Under the pieces are notes generated by a model. It was not told the DNA's origin. It saw only the letters and a list, made by a program, of their open reading frames with translations, and did no database searches. A program made the translations under genes and the position numbers. Shown piece after piece: positions 43,385 to 53,234 of a stretch of 64,000 nt of DNA (its first letter is position 1; each line of letters begins with the position of its first letter). The stretch comes from an uncultured Paracoccaceae bacterium. Lineage in GTDB: Bacteria > Pseudomonadota > Alphaproteobacteria > Rhodobacterales > Rhodobacteraceae. The stretch covers positions 62,001 through 126,000 of the forward strand of contig CALSNT010000006.1 in NCBI GenBank assembly GCA_943787785.1, in the 5' to 3' direction.

Positions 43385-44066
43385 CTCCGATAGTCCTACA
43401 TCTGCGATGATTTTCGCCGCCGGCTTCGGCACAAGAATGGGCGTGCTGACCCGCGATCGCCCAAAACCACTGATCGAGGTTGCCGGGCGTACGCTGTTGG
43501 ACCGCGCGATTGAGATTGCTGCCGCAGAGGCCGGCCGCATAGTGGTCAACGCCCACTATCTTTCGGATCAGATTGCCACTCATCTGCTCGGCCGCGGGAT
43601 ACGTGTTATGGTCGAGAAGCCAGATATTCTCGACACCGGAGGCGGGTTAAGGGCAGCCATGCCTGAGCTGGGAGAGGGGCCGGTTTTCACACTTAACCCG
43701 GATGTGATTTGGACTGGGTCGAACCCGATGGCGCAGCTGAAAACAAAGTGGCGTGCCGCTGATATGCAGGCACTGTTACTGCTGATTCCAGTAGATATGG
43801 CGTTGGGGCGGGTCGGCAGCGGCGATTTTTCGATGGACGATAGCGGACGCCTGACACGTGGCGGCGATCTGATCTATTCGGGCGCGCAGATCACCAAGAC
43901 CGGGGAATTGGCGCAGATCCCCGAGGGGGCGTTTTCGCTAAACCGTCTCTGGGACACGCAAATTGCAGACGGCACGCTGTTTGGCACGATTCATGCCGGT
44001 GGTTGGTGCGATGTGGGTTATCCCGAAGCGATATTGCTGGCCGAAGGGATGCTGTCGGATGGCTGA
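43377..44066 (+). CDS. murU: Nucleotidyltransferase, MurU-like
   Basis: Using the GTG at 43377, the product is 229 residues with AMIFAAGFGTRMGVLTRDRPKPLIEVAGRTL (split as AMIFAAGFGTRMG and RPKPLIEVAG), VNAHYLSDQI, ILDTGGGLRAAM and GGWCDVGYPE. It belongs to the small alpha-D-sugar-1-phosphate uridylyltransferases and probably makes UDP-MurNAc in cell-wall recycling (MurU); a mannose-1-phosphate guanylyltransferase role cannot be excluded. The ATG at 43407 is an alternative start. It overlaps tsaE and addB by 8 bases each. Confidence 0.8.
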   Translation: MADSDSPTSAMIFAAGFGTRMGVLTRDRPKPLIEVAGRTLLDRAIEIAAAEAGRIVVNAHYLSDQIATHLLGRGIRVMVEKPDILDTGGGLRAAMPELGEGPVFTLNPDVIWTGSNPMAQLKTKWRAADMQALLLLIPVDMALGRVGSGDFSMDDSGRLTRGGDLIYSGAQITKTGELAQIPEGAFSLNRLWDTQIADGTLFGTIHAGGWCDVGYPEAILLAEGMLSDG

Positions 44067-46974
44067 ATTGTTCGACACCACCACCGGTCCGCGCGTTTTT
44101 GCGTTGCCCCCTGGTGCGGACTTCCCGGACGCTTTGATCGACGGGTTGATCACCCGCGCCGACGGTGATCCGGCTTTGATCGGACGGACTGAGATTTTCG
44201 TCAACACCCAGCGCATGCGTCGACGTCTTCGCGAGCTGTTTGATTCGGGCCCGGCGCGACTGGTGCCGCGGCTGCGGTTGGTCACGGAACTCGGCCCGTC
44301 AACACCCCTGCCCGGCGGTCATGCCGCCATCACGCCGCTGCGTCGCAAACTGGAATTGGGTCACCTGATTCGCGGCCTGATCAGGGCCGACCCAACGCTC
44401 GCCCCACGCCACGCCGCCTTTGAACTTGGCGACAGCCTAATTGGATTGATGGATGAAATGCAGGGCGAGGGGTTGGCGCCTGACGCGCTGGCCGCGTTGG
44501 ACATCGCTGATGCTTCAGGCCATTGGCAACGCAGCCTCGACTTCATCAATATTGTTCAGCGATATTTCGATGGTGCCGCCGCGCCGGACGCCGAAGCCCG
44601 CCAGCGCCGCGCTGTCGAAATAACCGCTGCGCGCTGGACCGAAGACCCGCCAAAGCACCCGGTAATCGTCGCCGGATCGACTGGGTCACGTGGCGCAACG
44701 GCGCTATTCATGTCGGCGGTTGCGAAACTGCCGCAAGGTGCCGTTCTGCTGCCCGGATTCGATTTCACGATGTCGCCAGAGCACTGGCACGATTTGACGC
44801 GATCACAGGGGGGCGAAGATCACCCACAATTCAGGTTTGCCCGGTTTCTGGAGCAGACCGGTCTGCCCCCCGATCAGGTGGTCGCATGGGCGCCCGATGA
44901 CCGCGCGGCACGCAACGGCATCGTATCGCTCGCGCTCAGGCCCGCGCCCTTCACCCATCAATGGCTGCGCGATGGTCCGAAGTTGGACGATCTGAATAGT
45001 GCAATGGCGAATGTTGATCTTCTGGAAGCCCCTGACCCGCGCTCTGAATCCCTCGCCATTGCCCTGCGGCTCCGCCAGGCGGTGGAGGACGGCGAAACAG
45101 CAGCATTGATTTCCCCCGACCGGGTCCTGACGCGTAGGGTTGCCGCCGCATTGGACCGTTGGCGGATCGAAGCTGACGACAGCGCGGGAAGGCCCTTGGA
45201 TCTGTCACCGCCGGGGCGGTTTTTGCGGCAGATTATGGCTCTGTCTCGGCAGAAAACGACGATGGAGGGATTAATCGCACTCCTGAAGCACCCGCTGTGT
45301 GCGTCGGGAGCGGATCGTGGAGATCACTTGCGGATGACCCGCGATCTGGAGTTGTCCCTGCGCAGAAAAGGTCCTGCGTTTTCCGATGCGGCAGATCTCG
45401 CAAAGTGGGCAAAGGACAATGCGGATCGGATCGCGTGGATCGGTCAAATTGCAGAAGCGCTGGATAATTCCACGCTGGGCGAAGCACCACTCGCTGACCA
45501 CCTTGACCGCCTGATCCATCGCGCTGAAAGGCTGGCACGTGGAGGTGAGATCGAGGGTGCCGGAGACCTCTGGGGAGCGGAAGCTGGAAAGGCCGCCAAG
45601 CAGGCACTGGCCGACCTGGCGGCCGAAGCGGATGCCGCAGGGTCAATTTCCGACGCTGATTTTGACGATATCCTTGGCGCGAATCTCGCCGCAATCGACG
45701 TGCGCGACCCGGTGCGTGCCCATTCTGGCGTGATGATCTGGGGCACGCTGGAGGCGCGCGTCCAGGGGGCGGATCTGGTTATTCTTGGTGGCCTCAACGA
45801 GGGCACCTGGCCCGCGATGCCGCCACCCGACCCGTGGCTGAACCGCGCCATGCGCGCCGAGGCGGGATTGTTACTGCCGGAACGCCGTGTCGGTCTGTCA
45901 GCGCATGATTTCCAGCAGGCCATCGCCGCGCCTAAGGTCGTGCTATCGCGCGCACTTCGTACATCAGACTCTGAGTCGGTCCCGGCCCGATGGCTTGCGC
46001 GATTGGTAAGCCTGTTAGATGGGCTGGAAGCGACGGGTGGCAAGGCCACGCTTAAAGCCATGCGACATCGCGGCCGATACTGGCGCGATCTTGCAGCGGC
46101 ACTGGATGCCGACGTCGTGGATCGGCCACCGGCGGACCGCCCTTCGCCCAGGCCGCCTGTCGGCGACCGACCTAAGCAGCTTTCTGCGACACAGATACAG
46201 ACCCTGATCCGTGACCCCTACGCGATTTATGCCCGCGAGATGCTGGATTTACGGCCGCTTAATCCAATGCGGCCAACGCCTGATGTGCGGTTGCGGGGAT
46301 CAGTGCTGCATAAGGTGTTCGAACAGTTCATCAACGTAGGAGTGCCCGCTGATCGGGCAGATGCGCTGGAGACGCTCATGGCGGCAGCCTTGCATGTCCT
46401 CGACCAGGAAGTGCCGTGGCCAGTGACGCGCAGTTTGTGGCATGCTCGGATTGCACGGGCCGCCGAGTGGTTCATCGATACGGAACTTTCGCGCCAGCCT
46501 AATATCACAGAATCAGCCACCGAAGTGACCGGAAGCCTCGATCTGAAAGACCCGCCTTTTCGGCTGGTGGCCAAGGCTGACCGAATTGACCGGTTGGGCG
46601 ACGGGACTTTGGCAATCTATGACTACAAATCCGGCGCGCCGCCTTCCAAGCCGCAAATCAAGGCATTCGACAAGCAGCTGCTACTGGAATGCCTAATCGT
46701 ACGGTGGGGTGCTTACGAGGAAATCGCTCAGGCTGAAGTATCGTCAGCAACGTATATCGGGTTTGGATCAGCGCCGAAAACAATCTCTGTTGCGCCTGAT
46801 GAAGGTGAGTTGAAGCAGGGGCTGGCCGAACTGAAGGAACTGATTGCGGCCTACCAAGATCCAGCAAAGGGTTACCTGTCGCGTCGCGCAATGGAGGGCG
46901 TAAACTACAGTGGCGACTATGACCATCTGGCGCGGTTCGGCGAATGGTCCCTTGGCGGCGAGGGTGACGAATGA
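44059..46974 (+). CDS. addB: Double-strand break repair nuclease subunit AddB (alphaproteobacterial)
   Basis: From ATG at 44059 the protein is 971 residues. It has a degenerate helicase region (MIWGTLEARVQGADLVILGG, NEGTWPAMPPPDPWLNRAM) and a C-terminal PD-(D/E)XK nuclease motif GTLAIYDYKSGAPP. With AddA it forms the dual-nuclease helicase that resects double-strand breaks for RecA. The longer frame from 43963 is inside murU and is not the start. ATGA overlap with addA. Confidence 0.95.
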   Translation: MAELFDTTTGPRVFALPPGADFPDALIDGLITRADGDPALIGRTEIFVNTQRMRRRLRELFDSGPARLVPRLRLVTELGPSTPLPGGHAAITPLRRKLELGHLIRGLIRADPTLAPRHAAFELGDSLIGLMDEMQGEGLAPDALAALDIADASGHWQRSLDFINIVQRYFDGAAAPDAEARQRRAVEITAARWTEDPPKHPVIVAGSTGSRGATALFMSAVAKLPQGAVLLPGFDFTMSPEHWHDLTRSQGGEDHPQFRFARFLEQTGLPPDQVVAWAPDDRAARNGIVSLALRPAPFTHQWLRDGPKLDDLNSAMANVDLLEAPDPRSESLAIALRLRQAVEDGETAALISPDRVLTRRVAAALDRWRIEADDSAGRPLDLSPPGRFLRQIMALSRQKTTMEGLIALLKHPLCASGADRGDHLRMTRDLELSLRRKGPAFSDAADLAKWAKDNADRIAWIGQIAEALDNSTLGEAPLADHLDRLIHRAERLARGGEIEGAGDLWGAEAGKAAKQALADLAAEADAAGSISDADFDDILGANLAAIDVRDPVRAHSGVMIWGTLEARVQGADLVILGGLNEGTWPAMPPPDPWLNRAMRAEAGLLLPERRVGLSAHDFQQAIAAPKVVLSRALRTSDSESVPARWLARLVSLLDGLEATGGKATLKAMRHRGRYWRDLAAALDADVVDRPPADRPSPRPPVGDRPKQLSATQIQTLIRDPYAIYAREMLDLRPLNPMRPTPDVRLRGSVLHKVFEQFINVGVPADRADALETLMAAALHVLDQEVPWPVTRSLWHARIARAAEWFIDTELSRQPNITESATEVTGSLDLKDPPFRLVAKADRIDRLGDGTLAIYDYKSGAPPSKPQIKAFDKQLLLECLIVRWGAYEEIAQAEVSSATYIGFGSAPKTISVAPDEGELKQGLAELKELIAAYQDPAKGYLSRRAMEGVNYSGDYDHLARFGEWSLGGEGDE

Positions 46975-49900
46975 GCGCTCTGAACGAAGCCAGCCTGCGC
47001 CAGCATCAGGCGGCTGATCCCGCCGGATCCACCTGGCTTTCGGCAAACGCCGGGTCCGGCAAGACGCGGGTTCTGACTGACCGGGTGGCGCGGCTGCTGC
47101 TACAAGGTGTTCCGCCACAGAATATCCTGTGCCTGACCTATACAAAGTCCGCTGCGTCCGAAATGCAGAACCGCTTGTTCAAGCGGCTTGGGGCCTGGGC
47201 AATGTTGCCTGAAGACACCCTACGACAGGCTTTGGCTGAACTTGGCGTCGGCCAGGTGGAAGACCTCCCACGCGCCCGAACTCTTTTTGCCCGCGCCATC
47301 GAAGCGCCTGGTGGCCTCAAAATCCAGACGATCCACGCGTTTTGTGCCGCGGTCTTGCGTCGTTTTCCGCTGGAGGCCGGGGTATCGCCGAATTTCGTCG
47401 AGATCGACGAGCGCGCCCAAAAAGTGCTGATCGGCGAGGTTTTGGAAGGCATGGCCGACGACGTAGTGGACCGACCGCTGATCGACACACTTGCCTTTCA
47501 CTACACCGGCGAAGATATCGCCCGCCTGACAGCCGAAGTTGCGCGTCACCGTGCCGAGTTCGCGACCCCCCTTTCGCGAGATGAAGCCTGGGAATCCTTT
47601 GGTTTGGACGTTGCAATGTCGGGCCAACAAATGCTGGGCAGCATGTTCGACCAAAGAACGCGCACAATACTTTCGGCGCTGATGCCTGTTCTTAATGCTG
47701 GCTCCAGCAACGACCTGAAGGCGGCAAGCAAATTAAGCCGGATCGACTTTGCTACACCGAAATTTTCGGATCTTGCGGTACTCGAAAGTGTATTCCTGTA
47801 CGCCTCCGGCGCCAAGGCACATCAGCCCAAAGCCGGAGCGTTTCCAACGAAGGATAGCCGCCAGAAGATCGCGGACACCGACGCGCTGGATGCGCTGATG
47901 GACCGGGTTGCCAGCATGCGCCCGATCCGTTTGGCCCTTGCAGCCGCCGAGAAAACCGCTGCGCTCCACGCATTCGCCGGCGCTTTCTTACCCAGGTACG
48001 AAAACGAAAAGCTGCATCGCGGATGGCTCGATTTTGACGATCTGATCCTGAAAACCCGCGCCCTGCTGACCGAACCATCGGTCGCTGATTGGGTGTTGTT
48101 CCGGCTGGACGGGGGCACGGACCACATTCTGGTCGACGAAGCGCAGGACACTAATCCGACGCAGTGGCAGGTGATCGAGCTTCTGGCACGCGAGTTTGCT
48201 GCAGGGCAGGGCGCACGGGCCGATACTCACCGCACTCTGTTCGTGGTGGGCGACAGAAAACAGTCAATTTACTCGTTTCAAGGCGCAGACCCCGGTGCAT
48301 TTGATCGGATGTTCGACCATTTTGAGGATCGTCTTGGTACAGGCGTGCAACGGCTGGAGCTACGGCATTCGTTCCGATCGTCCCGCGCGATTTTGCAGGT
48401 TGTGGATGCAACATTCGCAGGTGATGCGGGCGAGGGTCTGAGTCACGACACCTTGCATGAGGCGTTTCATGAGCAGATGCCAGGCCGCGTTGATTTGTGG
48501 CCGGTGATCGAGAACCCGGAAAAACAGCCTGACCCCGAGTGGTTTGATCCGGTGGACCTGCTTAGCAAGGAAGACGCTCGGACAAGTTTGGCCCAGGCTA
48601 TCGCTCTGGAAATTAGCCGCATGATTGAGGCCAAAATCACCATTCCAGAAGAAAACGGCAAGGCGCGCCATGTGCACGCCGGGGACTTTCTGGTGCTTTT
48701 GCAGCGCCGCTCACCCATGTTTCACCAGATTATCCGCTTCTGCAAAGCCGCCGGTCTAGCTGTGGCTGGCGTTGACCGTTTGAAGCTGAATGACGAACTG
48801 GCCGTGCGCGACATCACCGCGTTGTTGTCGTTTCTCGTCACGCCTGAGGATGATCTTTCGCTGGCGACTGCCTTGCGTTCTCCGCTGTTTGGCTGGTCCG
48901 AGGATGAGCTCTACGACCTTGCCCACGGACGCGGCGATGCTTTCCTGTGGCAGACCCTGCGCGACAGGGATCGCGACAGCGAGACACGCCAATCCCTCGA
49001 CGCGCTGCGACGAGATGCCGATTTCCTGCGTCCCTATGAACTGATCGAGCGCATTTTGACGCGTCATCAAGGGCGGGCGCGCCTGCTGGGGCGGCTGGGG
49101 GTTGAAGCCGAGGACGGAATTGACGAGTTGCTCAATCAGGCGCTGGCCTATGAGCGGCTGGATGTGCCCAGTCTAACCGGATTCCTCGCATGGCTCGACA
49201 GCGGCAACGTTGAGATCAAGCGCGAACTTGCAGGGGCCGGGCGCGCAGTACGCGTGATGACGGTGCACGGAGCGAAAGGCTTGGAAGCGCCAATTGTGAT
49301 CCTGCCCGACACGCTGCGCGAATTGCGCGCCGGGACGGACGAACTGCTGACCGCGCCGGGACAACCGCCGCTTTGGAAGCAGCCCAAGGATGATTGCCCG
49401 CAATTGCTGACTGATGCCGTGGCCGCGCGCGCAAGTGCCGACGCGGCCGAGCGCAAACGGTTGCTGTATGTCGCGATGACCCGCGCGAAAAACTGGCTGA
49501 TTGTCTGTGGCGCCGGTGAGCGCAAGCAGAACGCCGGCACCTGGTATGATCTGGTTGAAGCCGGGATGACCGTTGCCGGATCGTCTCCGCTGGACGGTCC
49601 GACAGGCGCAGGACAGCGGTTTGAAACTGGCGACTGGGCGGCGCTCCTGGCCGACGATGGTGTCGATGCCGTACCTGATCTGCCCGAGTTGCCGGATTGG
49701 ATCCAAAGTACAGCGCGTCGAATCGAAGGCGCATTGCCAACCCTGTCGCCTTCAGACCTCGGCGGGGCGAAGGCACTGGCCGGCGAGTACAGCGGGCCAG
49801 CGGACGAAGAGGCCAGCCTTAGACGCGGCCGGTTGATCCATCTGGCGCTGGAACATCTTCCTGATCTGCCCCGCGACAATTGGGGCAAGGATGGCACCGC

Positions 49901-50330
49901 AATTCTTCGGCGAAGCGCGGACCGGCCCGATGATAACGAAAGTGCTGCCATTCTAACCCATGCAATCGCTGCCCTGGACTGCTCCGCTCTGGCCGAAGCC
50001 CTGGCGGATGATGCTTTGGCAGAAGTTGGCGTAACCGCGACGCTCGAAGAGCTGGGCGGGAGGCGCATTCACGGTACCATCGACTTGCTTGTCGTTAAAG
50101 AGGATCGAATTCTGGCAATAGACTACAAGTCCAACCAGATCCTTCCTGAACACCCCGAAACGGTACCGGACGGCCTGTTGCGCCAGATGGGAGCCTACGC
50201 GGCCGCCTTGGCGCAGATCTATCCCGGTCGTCAAATCGACACGGCGATCCTGTGGACCAGCGGGCCGACACTAATGCCCCTGCCGCACGACATCGTGAGG
50301 CAGGCCCTCTGTCGCACCACATTCCCTTGA
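46971..50330 (+). CDS. addA: Double-strand break repair helicase-nuclease AddA
   Basis: A 1119-residue UvrD-type helicase: Walker A SANAGSGKTRVLTDRVARL (~residue 25), Walker B HILVDEAQDTNPTQWQ, GDRKQSIYSFQGADP, MTVHGAKGLEAPIVILPDT and LLYVAMTRAKNWLIV, ending in a nuclease domain with HGTIDLLVV and ILAIDYKSNQ. It is the motor and one nuclease of AddAB. Coupled to addB through ATGA. Confidence 0.97.
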   Translation: MSALNEASLRQHQAADPAGSTWLSANAGSGKTRVLTDRVARLLLQGVPPQNILCLTYTKSAASEMQNRLFKRLGAWAMLPEDTLRQALAELGVGQVEDLPRARTLFARAIEAPGGLKIQTIHAFCAAVLRRFPLEAGVSPNFVEIDERAQKVLIGEVLEGMADDVVDRPLIDTLAFHYTGEDIARLTAEVARHRAEFATPLSRDEAWESFGLDVAMSGQQMLGSMFDQRTRTILSALMPVLNAGSSNDLKAASKLSRIDFATPKFSDLAVLESVFLYASGAKAHQPKAGAFPTKDSRQKIADTDALDALMDRVASMRPIRLALAAAEKTAALHAFAGAFLPRYENEKLHRGWLDFDDLILKTRALLTEPSVADWVLFRLDGGTDHILVDEAQDTNPTQWQVIELLAREFAAGQGARADTHRTLFVVGDRKQSIYSFQGADPGAFDRMFDHFEDRLGTGVQRLELRHSFRSSRAILQVVDATFAGDAGEGLSHDTLHEAFHEQMPGRVDLWPVIENPEKQPDPEWFDPVDLLSKEDARTSLAQAIALEISRMIEAKITIPEENGKARHVHAGDFLVLLQRRSPMFHQIIRFCKAAGLAVAGVDRLKLNDELAVRDITALLSFLVTPEDDLSLATALRSPLFGWSEDELYDLAHGRGDAFLWQTLRDRDRDSETRQSLDALRRDADFLRPYELIERILTRHQGRARLLGRLGVEAEDGIDELLNQALAYERLDVPSLTGFLAWLDSGNVEIKRELAGAGRAVRVMTVHGAKGLEAPIVILPDTLRELRAGTDELLTAPGQPPLWKQPKDDCPQLLTDAVAARASADAAERKRLLYVAMTRAKNWLIVCGAGERKQNAGTWYDLVEAGMTVAGSSPLDGPTGAGQRFETGDWAALLADDGVDAVPDLPELPDWIQSTARRIEGALPTLSPSDLGGAKALAGEYSGPADEEASLRRGRLIHLALEHLPDLPRDNWGKDGTAILRRSADRPDDNESAAILTHAIAALDCSALAEALADDALAEVGVTATLEELGGRRIHGTIDLLVVKEDRILAIDYKSNQILPEHPETVPDGLLRQMGAYAAALAQIYPGRQIDTAILWTSGPTLMPLPHDIVRQALCRTTFP

Positions 50331-50395
50331 CCAGGGCGGTCCGCGTTCCTAGGTTCGGTCCCTGACACCAAATCATCCATTGCAGGAGAGACCCC

Positions 50396-50716
50396 ATGGC
50401 CACCGTTGCCGTCACCGATGACACATTTGATGCCGAAGTCCGCCAGTCGGACGTTCCGGTGATTGTCGATTTCTGGGCCGAATGGTGCGGCCCCTGCAAA
50501 CAGATCGGCCCGGCACTGGAAGAGCTGTCAAACGAATATGACGGTAAGGTCAAAATCGTCAAAGTGAACGTGGACGAAAACCCGAATTCGCCTGGTCAAC
50601 TGGGTGTGCGCGGCATCCCTGCGCTGTTTATGTTCAAGGGCGGCGAGGTCGTTTCGAATAAAGTCGGCGCAGCCCCAAAGGCAGCGCTGCAAAGCTGGAT
50701 CGACGAGGTCGTCTGA
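50396..50716 (+). CDS. trxA: Thioredoxin
   Basis: A 106-residue classic thioredoxin with [20 protein letters not shown] (active-site WCGPC, residues 31-35), [23 protein letters not shown] with the cis-proline, and [13 protein letters not shown]. It reduces cytoplasmic disulfides via thioredoxin reductase. The start follows GGAGAG by about 7 bases and an intrinsic terminator follows the stop. Confidence 0.98.
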   Translation: MATVAVTDDTFDAEVRQSDVPVIVDFWAEWCGPCKQIGPALEELSNEYDGKVKIVKVNVDENPNSPGQLGVRGIPALFMFKGGEVVSNKVGAAPKAALQSWIDEVV

Positions 50717-50739
50717 TCCTGCGGAAAAAGATGGTTACT

Positions 50740-50766
50740 GGGCGGCCTTTCGGGGCCGCCCTTTTT
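50740..50766 (+). terminator. Intrinsic terminator after trxA
   Basis: GGGCGGCC pairs with GGCCGCCC (8 bp) around a TTTCGG loop and is followed directly by five T, the clearest rho-independent terminator in the window. Confidence 0.9.
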
Positions 50767-50828
50767 CGTTGGGGTTGTGGGCGCCGTGGTCAGGCGACAT
50801 ATAACGGCGAAGCGAACGGAGGCGGTCA

Positions 50829-51386
50829 ATGTCTGAACAATCCTTTCCCGGTTGGCATGGGACGACAATCATCGGCGTGCGCAAGGGCGGCAAAGTGGTC
50901 GTCGCAGGCGATGGTCAGGTCAGCCTTGGCCAGACCGTCATCAAAGGCACCGCGAAAAAGGTACGCCGCCTAAGCCCCGGCGGGCAGGATGTGGTGGCCG
51001 GTTTTGCCGGATCAACGGCGGATGCCTTCACCCTGCTGGAACGGCTTGAAACCAAGCTGGAAGCAACCCCAGGACAGCTTCAGCGTGCCGCGGTGGAACT
51101 TGCAAAGGACTGGCGCACCGACAAGTATCTTCAGAAACTTGAGGCAATGCTGATCGTCACCGATGGCGCATCACTTTACGTGATCACCGGCGCGGGCGAC
51201 GTGCTGGAACCAGAACACGACGTTGCTGCGATCGGGTCGGGAGGCAACTACGCGCTCGCCGCTGCCCGTGCGCTGATGGATGGTGACTTGGATGCAGAGG
51301 ATGTGGCACGCAAAGCGATGGCGATCGCGGCGGATATTTGCGTTTACACGAATGGGTCGCTGACGGTTGAGGTTATTAGCGGATGA
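50829..51386 (+). CDS. hslV: HslV peptidase subunit
   Basis: A 185-residue Ntn-hydrolase: after a short leader ([10 protein letters not shown]) the mature N-terminal Thr lies in [20 protein letters not shown], followed by [36 protein letters not shown] and [17 protein letters not shown]. HslV forms the proteolytic core of the HslVU protease. The Thr is preceded by eleven residues that must be removed. The stop overlaps an unknown gene before hslU by ATGA. Confidence 0.97.
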   Translation: MSEQSFPGWHGTTIIGVRKGGKVVVAGDGQVSLGQTVIKGTAKKVRRLSPGGQDVVAGFAGSTADAFTLLERLETKLEATPGQLQRAAVELAKDWRTDKYLQKLEAMLIVTDGASLYVITGAGDVLEPEHDVAAIGSGGNYALAAARALMDGDLDAEDVARKAMAIAADICVYTNGSLTVEVISG

Positions 51387-51712
51387 GCACGGTTCTTTCT
51401 GCAATCTTCGGCGGCCTTGCTGGCGGTGCAATTTCACCGATCATTCTCGACTGGTGGCGCGATCGAAAACACGCAAAATGGGCGGAACCACGCAGGGCCC
51501 TTCTCTTGGAAAAGCTCGAGAAGGCAAAAGGCGAGGGCTGGGTATCCTTAGAGCGATTGAAGGTCTTGGTTGGCTTGTCGTCTGATGATTGCAGAAGCTT
51601 GCTGATCGGACTTGGTGCGCGTGGCGGGTGGCTGAAAGGCAACCGAGAGGGCTGGGCTCTATTGTCTCGCCAACCACTGGACAAAACCGGAATGGATGTG
51701 GACGAAGAATGA
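51383..51712 (+). CDS. Unknown protein between hslV and hslU: membrane anchor plus possible winged helix
   Basis: The 109-residue product has one hydrophobic segment ([20 protein letters not shown], residues 3-22) and then a basic soluble part with [31 protein letters not shown] and [16 protein letters not shown], which fold prediction would probably place as a winged helix. It overlaps hslV and hslU by ATGA on both sides, so it is translated as part of the protease operon. I do not recognise the family. Confidence 0.75.
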   Translation: MSTVLSAIFGGLAGGAISPIILDWWRDRKHAKWAEPRRALLLEKLEKAKGEGWVSLERLKVLVGLSSDDCRSLLIGLGARGGWLKGNREGWALLSRQPLDKTGMDVDEE

Positions 51713-53013
51713 CCGACCTGACCCCACGCGAGATTGTCTCGGAACTCGACCGTTTCATCATCGGCCAGAAGGATGCCAAGCGTGCTGTGGCCGTTGCCTT
51801 GCGAAATCGCTGGCGGCGAAAGCAACTCGCCGACGATTTGCGTGATGAGGTCTATCCCAAGAACATCTTGATGATCGGGCCAACCGGGGTCGGCAAAACC
51901 GAGATCTCTCGCCGTCTGGCCAAACTTGCCCACGCACCATTCCTGAAGATCGAAGCCACTAAATTTACCGAAGTTGGTTATGTCGGGCGCGACGTTGAAC
52001 AGATTGTCCGCGATCTGGTCGAGGCCGCGATCACCATGACACGCGACTCAATGCGCGCGGATGTCACGACACGCGCACAGCAAGCCGCCGAAGACCGGGT
52101 GATCGACACCCTCACCGGTGAGGGCGCTCGGGACCGTACGCGTGAGATGTTCCGCGAGAAGCTGAAGCGTGGTGAGCTGGACGATACCGAGATCACGCTT
52201 GAACTGGCCGATACCTCGAACCCAATGGGCAACCTCGATATGTCTGGGCAGGGCGGCCAGATGGGCATGATGAACCTCGGCGACATTTTCGGCAAAGCGT
52301 TTCCGGGCAGAACAGTGACGAAAACCATGACTGTGGCCGCTAGTTATGACGCATTGATCAGTGAAGAGGCCGACAAGCTGCTGGACGACGAAACTGTCAC
52401 CAAGACGGCCCTCGAAGCGGTTGAGCAAAACGGCATCGTGTTTCTGGACGAGATCGACAAGGTTTGTGCGCGGGCCGATGCGCGTGGCGCGGATGTCAGC
52501 CGTGAGGGAGTGCAGCGCGACTTGCTGCCGCTGATCGAGGGCACCACAGTTTCTACCAAGCACGGGCCGGTCAAAACCGATCATATCCTGTTCATCGCCT
52601 CGGGTGCGTTCCACATCGCCAAACCGTCTGACCTGCTGCCAGAACTCCAGGGTCGCCTGCCGATCCGGGTCGAGCTGCGCGCCCTGACCGAAGAGGATTT
52701 CGTCCGCATCCTGACCGAAACCGACAACGCCCTGACCCTGCAATATACCGCCCTGATGGGGACCGAGCAGGTGGTGGTCGACTTCACCGAGGACGGCATC
52801 CGCGCGCTGGCTCATATAGCTGCCGAGGTGAACCAGTCGGTCGAGAATATTGGCGCGCGGCGGCTCTACACGGTGATGGAGCGTGTTTTTGAAGACCTGT
52901 CATTCAATGCACCGGATCGCTCCGGCGACAGCGTGACAGTCAACGCCGCCTTTGTGGATGAGCATCTGGGCGAACTAATGAGGTCCGCCGATCTGGGTCG
53001 TTACGTCCTGTAG
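51709..53013 (+). CDS. hslU: HslU unfoldase ATPase subunit
   Basis: With the ATG at 51709 the protein is 434 residues: [21 protein letters not shown], Walker [21 protein letters not shown], the [16 protein letters not shown] pore-side stretch, Walker [13 protein letters not shown] and the sensor region [15 protein letters not shown]. The C-terminal ADLGRYVL end is the peptide that opens HslV. The longer frame from 51589 lies within the upstream gene. Coupled to it through ATGA. Confidence 0.97.
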   Translation: MTDLTPREIVSELDRFIIGQKDAKRAVAVALRNRWRRKQLADDLRDEVYPKNILMIGPTGVGKTEISRRLAKLAHAPFLKIEATKFTEVGYVGRDVEQIVRDLVEAAITMTRDSMRADVTTRAQQAAEDRVIDTLTGEGARDRTREMFREKLKRGELDDTEITLELADTSNPMGNLDMSGQGGQMGMMNLGDIFGKAFPGRTVTKTMTVAASYDALISEEADKLLDDETVTKTALEAVEQNGIVFLDEIDKVCARADARGADVSREGVQRDLLPLIEGTTVSTKHGPVKTDHILFIASGAFHIAKPSDLLPELQGRLPIRVELRALTEEDFVRILTETDNALTLQYTALMGTEQVVVDFTEDGIRALAHIAAEVNQSVENIGARRLYTVMERVFEDLSFNAPDRSGDSVTVNAAFVDEHLGELMRSADLGRYVL

Positions 53014-53234
53014 CAGAGTTCATTGTGGCGACCCCGATTTGCCACTGTCCAACGTCCGTTCGCCGAAGATATCCAGGGGAAGTCTAAAGGGGTTGGCCCT
53101 TTCAGACCCCAAGGCCGAGCCCACCGCCGGCCAGCAAGCGGGCGTTTATTGATCACGCGGCCATGTTCTCCGACCAAGCACGTCTTTGCGTAAACCTGCT
53201 TTCATTTCCGGCAATTCCGGCAGAGATACATCCC

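Noticed and set aside
49148-50068. 306-residue open frame opposite addA
   Set aside because: Ser/Arg/Pro-rich composition typical of the antisense of GC-rich coding DNA, no motif, and addA is certain.
53014-53234. Terminator or small gene after hslU
   Set aside because: Only imperfect GGGGT/ACCCC pairing with a long loop and no T-run; no convincing open frame was seen.
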